DNA of 64,000 bases, from NCBI GenBank assembly GCA_054601695.1, contig BAAHQB010000078.1, positions 434,001 through 498,000 on the forward strand, read 5' to 3'. This DNA is from Amorphochlora amoebiformis. Taxonomy: Eukaryota; Cercozoa; Chlorarachniophyceae. A program made the position numbers and the translations under genes. How positions within the stretch are numbered: position 1 is the stretch's first letter; each line of letters starts with the position of its first letter. This document shows positions 1 to 64,000 of this stretch, in pieces. A model generated the notes under the pieces. It had not been told where the DNA came from. It made no database searches and saw only the letters and a list, made by a program, of their open reading frames with translations.

Positions 1-75
1 ATAAAAAATGCTATAATACATACATATATATATATATATATATAAATGTATATATGTTTAAATATATATAAATAG

Positions 76-111
<36 letters not shown>

Positions 112-175
112 TGTGTCTGTGTGTAATAAATCCATACATAACATATATATACATATATATATATATATGTACACG

Positions 176-241
<66 letters not shown>

Positions 242-373
242 TATATATATATACTTCATACACATATATTCAAACACTTGTATACATATCTTTTACATGT
301 ATATACAAATGTTTATTTTTCATTTGTATATGGATATCATGTATTCGTGTTTTGTATATGCATACAATTTATG

Positions 374-412
<39 letters not shown>

Positions 413-441
413 GTATATATATATACATGTGTGTATGTCAG
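1..441. repeat. TA/CA-rich intron upstream of first visible exon
   Basis: This stretch is mostly (TA)n with short mixed segments near 250-370. I see no island with a splice acceptor, an open frame and a donor. It is most simply the intron preceding the first condensin exon in the window, whose gene begins upstream of position 1. Confidence 0.6.
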
Positions 442-19889
<19,448 letters not shown>

Positions 19890-20370
19890 CAGAGTTCCTG
19901 ATAGCTATCTACTAGATCTAGCGCCGTATGATGCCTAGTTTCGAGTCCAAAGAGTCTAGCGAGTAACGAAATAGACTAGATAGATCTGGCCAGATCTAGA
20001 GATGTATATGTAGAGGTGTGGGCCAATAGCACAGAAGTTACAATATCTAGAATGTCACTAGTATCAGAAACGGTCATCTATGTCGTGTGTGGTCGAGATC
20101 ATAGTATTATTAAGTTATATTACTAACCTGACCTCAATATATCCAATACATACTAGACATAATCTAGATAGTTAGCAGTAGACAAGACACATACTCATCA
20201 CTGAGATTTCCATGTGATTTCCAGTCAGTATAGATCATATCTAGCATATACTAGTTAGAGTCTAGATCGTAGGCTGGTATTAATAAATTAGAAAAAAGAG
20301 ATAAACTTGTTAATTAATATCTAGATTGTAACATCTAGTATATTGATACTAGGATAGGTATCTTAATGAT
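19890..20370. other. CTAG-rich convergent spacer between condensin and RPC5
   Basis: About 480 bp with no open frame separate two stop codons that face each other. The tetranucleotide CTAG recurs every 15-30 bp (ctactagatctagcg, agtctagcg, actagatagatctgg and many more). An AATAAA at 20282-20287 on the + strand could serve condensin 3'-end formation. No TA microsatellite occurs here. Confidence 0.85.
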
Positions 20371-32942
<12,572 letters not shown>

Positions 32943-33177
32943 TGCGATTGAATCACCGATACTAGCCGACAGTGGCGGATTTCTAGTGTGACAGGACGTG
33001 ATGTTCCAACGTAACACTGAGGACGGCCTTTTTCGGTAAAAGTTTGCCAGGAGAGCTCCAATCTCAATCCCATCTCAATCCCGGGATTCTTACAGGCCTT
33101 CGCCTTTCGCGCGAAGCAAGTCGACCGCCCCCTTTGGCACCCAACACCGGCGTACATGCGTACGAGGTAGCATCAGG
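32943..33177. promoter_or_regulatory. Bidirectional promoter between RPC5 and the HECT ligase
   Basis: 235 bp separate the two outward-facing start codons. The spacer is GC-balanced, free of TA repeats, and contains a perfect TTCGCGCGAA palindrome at 33106-33115 (E2F-like core), plus a direct repeat of atctcaatccc at 33060-33081. Regulatory function is inferred from position. Confidence 0.6.
33156..33170 (+). promoter_or_regulatory. Minimal upstream ORF (four codons) before the HECT ligase
   Basis: ATG CGT ACG AGG TAG ends seven bases before the main ATG at 33178. If the transcript starts upstream of 33156, this uORF could lower initiation at the main start. The transcription start is not known. 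Confidence 0.5.
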
Positions 33178-53059
<19,882 letters not shown>

Positions 53060-53128
53060 CAAAGCTAGAAGATAATATCATACATGTGTGCATACCAGAA
53101 CCTGTACGGCCAATCGACATTTTATACT

Positions 53129-53134
53129 AATAAA
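53129..53134 (+). terminator. AATAAA polyadenylation signal of the HECT ligase
   Basis: Canonical hexamer 70 bp after the stop codon, in a short 3' flank without repeats. The cleavage site is not visible. Confidence 0.6.
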
Positions 53135-53548
53135 CCTTATTCTTATGGCTCTAGCGGCTTGGCTGCGGAGTCGGCTAGATATGTTTATCTAGTTTATACT
53201 AGATATCTGATAGATAAATCTAGAAATATATACTAGTATCCGCATTCTAGGTATTAGAGCCCGGGCCTCTGAGACTAGTCTAGTCTAGGTAGTGAGCAAA
53301 CTCTAGACTAAGCCTAGTAAGCACTAGAAAAAACTGCGTAGCTAGATCTAGTAGATATACACTAGATACAAGATATAGTCATGTACGTTCTAGCGTTATA
53401 TATTCAAATGGTAGACAGTACTAGTATCTAGAGTATGCTGCTATAGTAAGTATTAGAGTAGGCTCACCAAGTTACTAATTTACTAGCTAGACTAGTTTTA
53501 CTAGTATAGGTCCTAGAGGTCCAGTACCTAGAGTACTATCAGAATAAT
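53135..53548. other. CTAG-rich convergent spacer between the HECT gene and the next gene
   Basis: About 410 bp dense in CTAG (tctagtttatactagatatc, actagtctagtctaggtag and many more). It resembles in composition the spacer at 19890-20370, the other convergent gene junction. There is no TA microsatellite and no open frame of note. Confidence 0.88.
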
Positions 53549-62730
<9,182 letters not shown>

Positions 62731-63184
62731 CGTTTTGGCCTCCCTTGGTCGACCCTTAGGCAGACATGCCAATATTATTTTTTTGAAAATTGGCCGAGAA
62801 GTTATCTGGCTATTAAATATAAATTTATTTATTCGGGTGAATTTTTTGATATCTAATATATACATATTATATATATACACATATATTAGAATATAATATG
62901 CACATACAAGGGTCTTAATATATCAGATATCCTTATAAAAAACGACCCAATATCCAATATCTTAATCAAATTGTAACGAGCCAGCGCCGGCCGAGCGGTA
63001 TGGGAGGCGTCTTGGCTTCACACGACAGTTAAGTGTGAGAGAAAGAGTACGGGGGTGAGGGACCCAAGGGGGGGGGGGGGGGGATGATAATTAAGGGACA
63101 CGTGTCCGTGATCTCATTTTTGTGTGAGTTGTGGGGAATTGACGTCTTTTTGGGTCGTTCTCAGGCACTACGCAAGTGACTGAC
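62731..63184. promoter_or_regulatory. Divergent spacer between the two last genes
   Basis: 454 bp between outward-facing start codons. It holds a G16 homopolymer at 63068-63083 and a tRNA-like A-box phrase (ccggccgagcggtatggg at about 62986-63003) with no matching B box. A promoter role is inferred from position. Confidence 0.5.
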
Positions 63185-63349
63185 ATGAAGACTGGAAAAC
63201 AAATTAAGTCTAGCCCGCCGAAAAACTCGAAGAGAAAAAAAAAAAAAGAAAGGGTAGTCCGTTTCACAACCCCCCCCCCACCCCCCCTTTTATTTCACTC
63301 TTGAGTTGTTATATATGTATATGTGCATTTATATATGTGTAATATTATG

Positions 63350-63402
<53 letters not shown>

Positions 63403-63408
63403 TATATT

Positions 63409-63463
<55 letters not shown>

Positions 63464-63474
63464 TATATTTAAAT

Positions 63475-63514
<40 letters not shown>

Positions 63515-63521
63515 TGTATAC

Positions 63522-63587
<66 letters not shown>

Positions 63588-63599
63588 ATGTATGTATAT

Positions 63600-63666
<67 letters not shown>

Positions 63667-63737
63667 AGTCAACCAACTCAAAGGACTTTTTTAAAAGACA
63701 TTCGACGGAATCCAAATCTGTTCCAGTTAAGACAAAG
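63185..63737 (+). CDS. First two exons of a gene with a highly basic N-terminus, 3'-partial
   Basis: Exon 1 is 63185-63253 ([20 protein letters not shown] then KER, ending AGG/gtagtc) and exon 2 is 63669-63737 ([20 protein letters not shown] then KTK, ending AAG/gtatac). Both are exactly 69 nt and in phase 0. The Lys-rich start suggests a nuclear or RNA-binding protein; no family is recognised. The gene continues beyond the window; the pyrimidine tract at its end may precede exon 3. Exon 1 includes a poly-A run, so a frame error is possible. Confidence 0.55.
63270..63287 (+). repeat. C10-A-C7 tract just after a donor site
   Basis: Lies 17 bases after exon 1 of the last gene. It is complementary to the G16 run 190 bp upstream. 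Confidence 0.95.
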
Positions 63738-63804
63738 GTATACAGAAATAAATTATATATATATAATATTATATATATATATATATATATATTCATATAT
63801 ATAA

Positions 63805-63847
<43 letters not shown>

Positions 63848-63889
63848 CACATATATATACATATATAATATTATATATTATATCTGTAT

Positions 63890-64000
63890 CTCACTGTCTC
63901 TCTTTTCATTTTCACTCCTTCTCTTTACTCTCTCTCTCCTCTCTCTCTCTCTCCCTTGCTCTCTCCGTCGCTCTCTCCCTCGCTCTCTCCGTCGCTCTCT
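63890..64000 (+). repeat. Pyrimidine-rich tract with a 12-bp tandem
   Basis: C/T-rich to the window edge, ending in tandem units of ctctctccgtcg/ctctctccctcg. It resembles the sense-strand pyrimidine tracts in condensin introns. Confidence 0.9.

Overview
This is nuclear DNA of an intron-rich eukaryote. The evidence is GT-AG spliced genes, eukaryote-only proteins, (TTAGGG)n/(CCCTAA)n blocks and very many (TA)n tracts. The standard code is used: stops are TAG or TAA and no in-frame stop interrupts the reconstructed exons. I cannot name the species. A protist-like lineage is my best guess, from intron density, two introns of under 30 nt, and the mixture of TA microsatellites with interstitial telomere repeats. 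Most long open frames here are translated (TA)n, (CA)n, (CT)n or (TTAGGG)n repeats and are not genes. The real exons are the non-TA islands, and they chain together by splice phase.

Five genes alternate strictly in strand. (1) 442-19889, +, 5'-partial: condensin subunit 1 (NCAPD2/Cnd1 type), 56 exons averaging about 62 nt, giving 1,148 residues in perfect phase. (2) 20371-32942, -: RNA polymerase III subunit RPC5 (POLR3E/Rpc37 type), 17 exons, 458 residues, convergent with gene 1. (3) 33178-53059, +: a giant HECT E3 ubiquitin ligase of the HUWE1/Tom1/UPL1 family, 15 exons, 3,677 residues. It is head-to-head with RPC5 across 235 bp. (4) 53549-62730, -: a gene for a protein with a likely signal peptide that I do not securely recognise. 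(5) 63185 to beyond 63737, +: the first two exons of a gene with a very basic N-terminus, head-to-head with gene 4.

The most unusual content is in the introns. Many contain one to three degraded copies ('echoes') of the edge of the neighbouring exon, each set between (TA)n tracts; this occurs in at least three of the genes. One echo, next to condensin exon 10, still looks spliceable. Two introns appear to be only 24 and 28 nt long. Two arrays of about 1 kb of telomere-type repeat lie inside introns of gene 4 and share a duplicated module of about 70 bp. A dispersed repeat family (about 200 bp, with a GACGTCAC motif and a TTCGCGAAGATT block) sits in introns of three genes, each time antisense to the host gene. 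Both convergent spacers (about 480 bp each) are loaded with CTAG.

Exon models rest on splice phase and remembered family sequences only; no alignment or RNA evidence was available.
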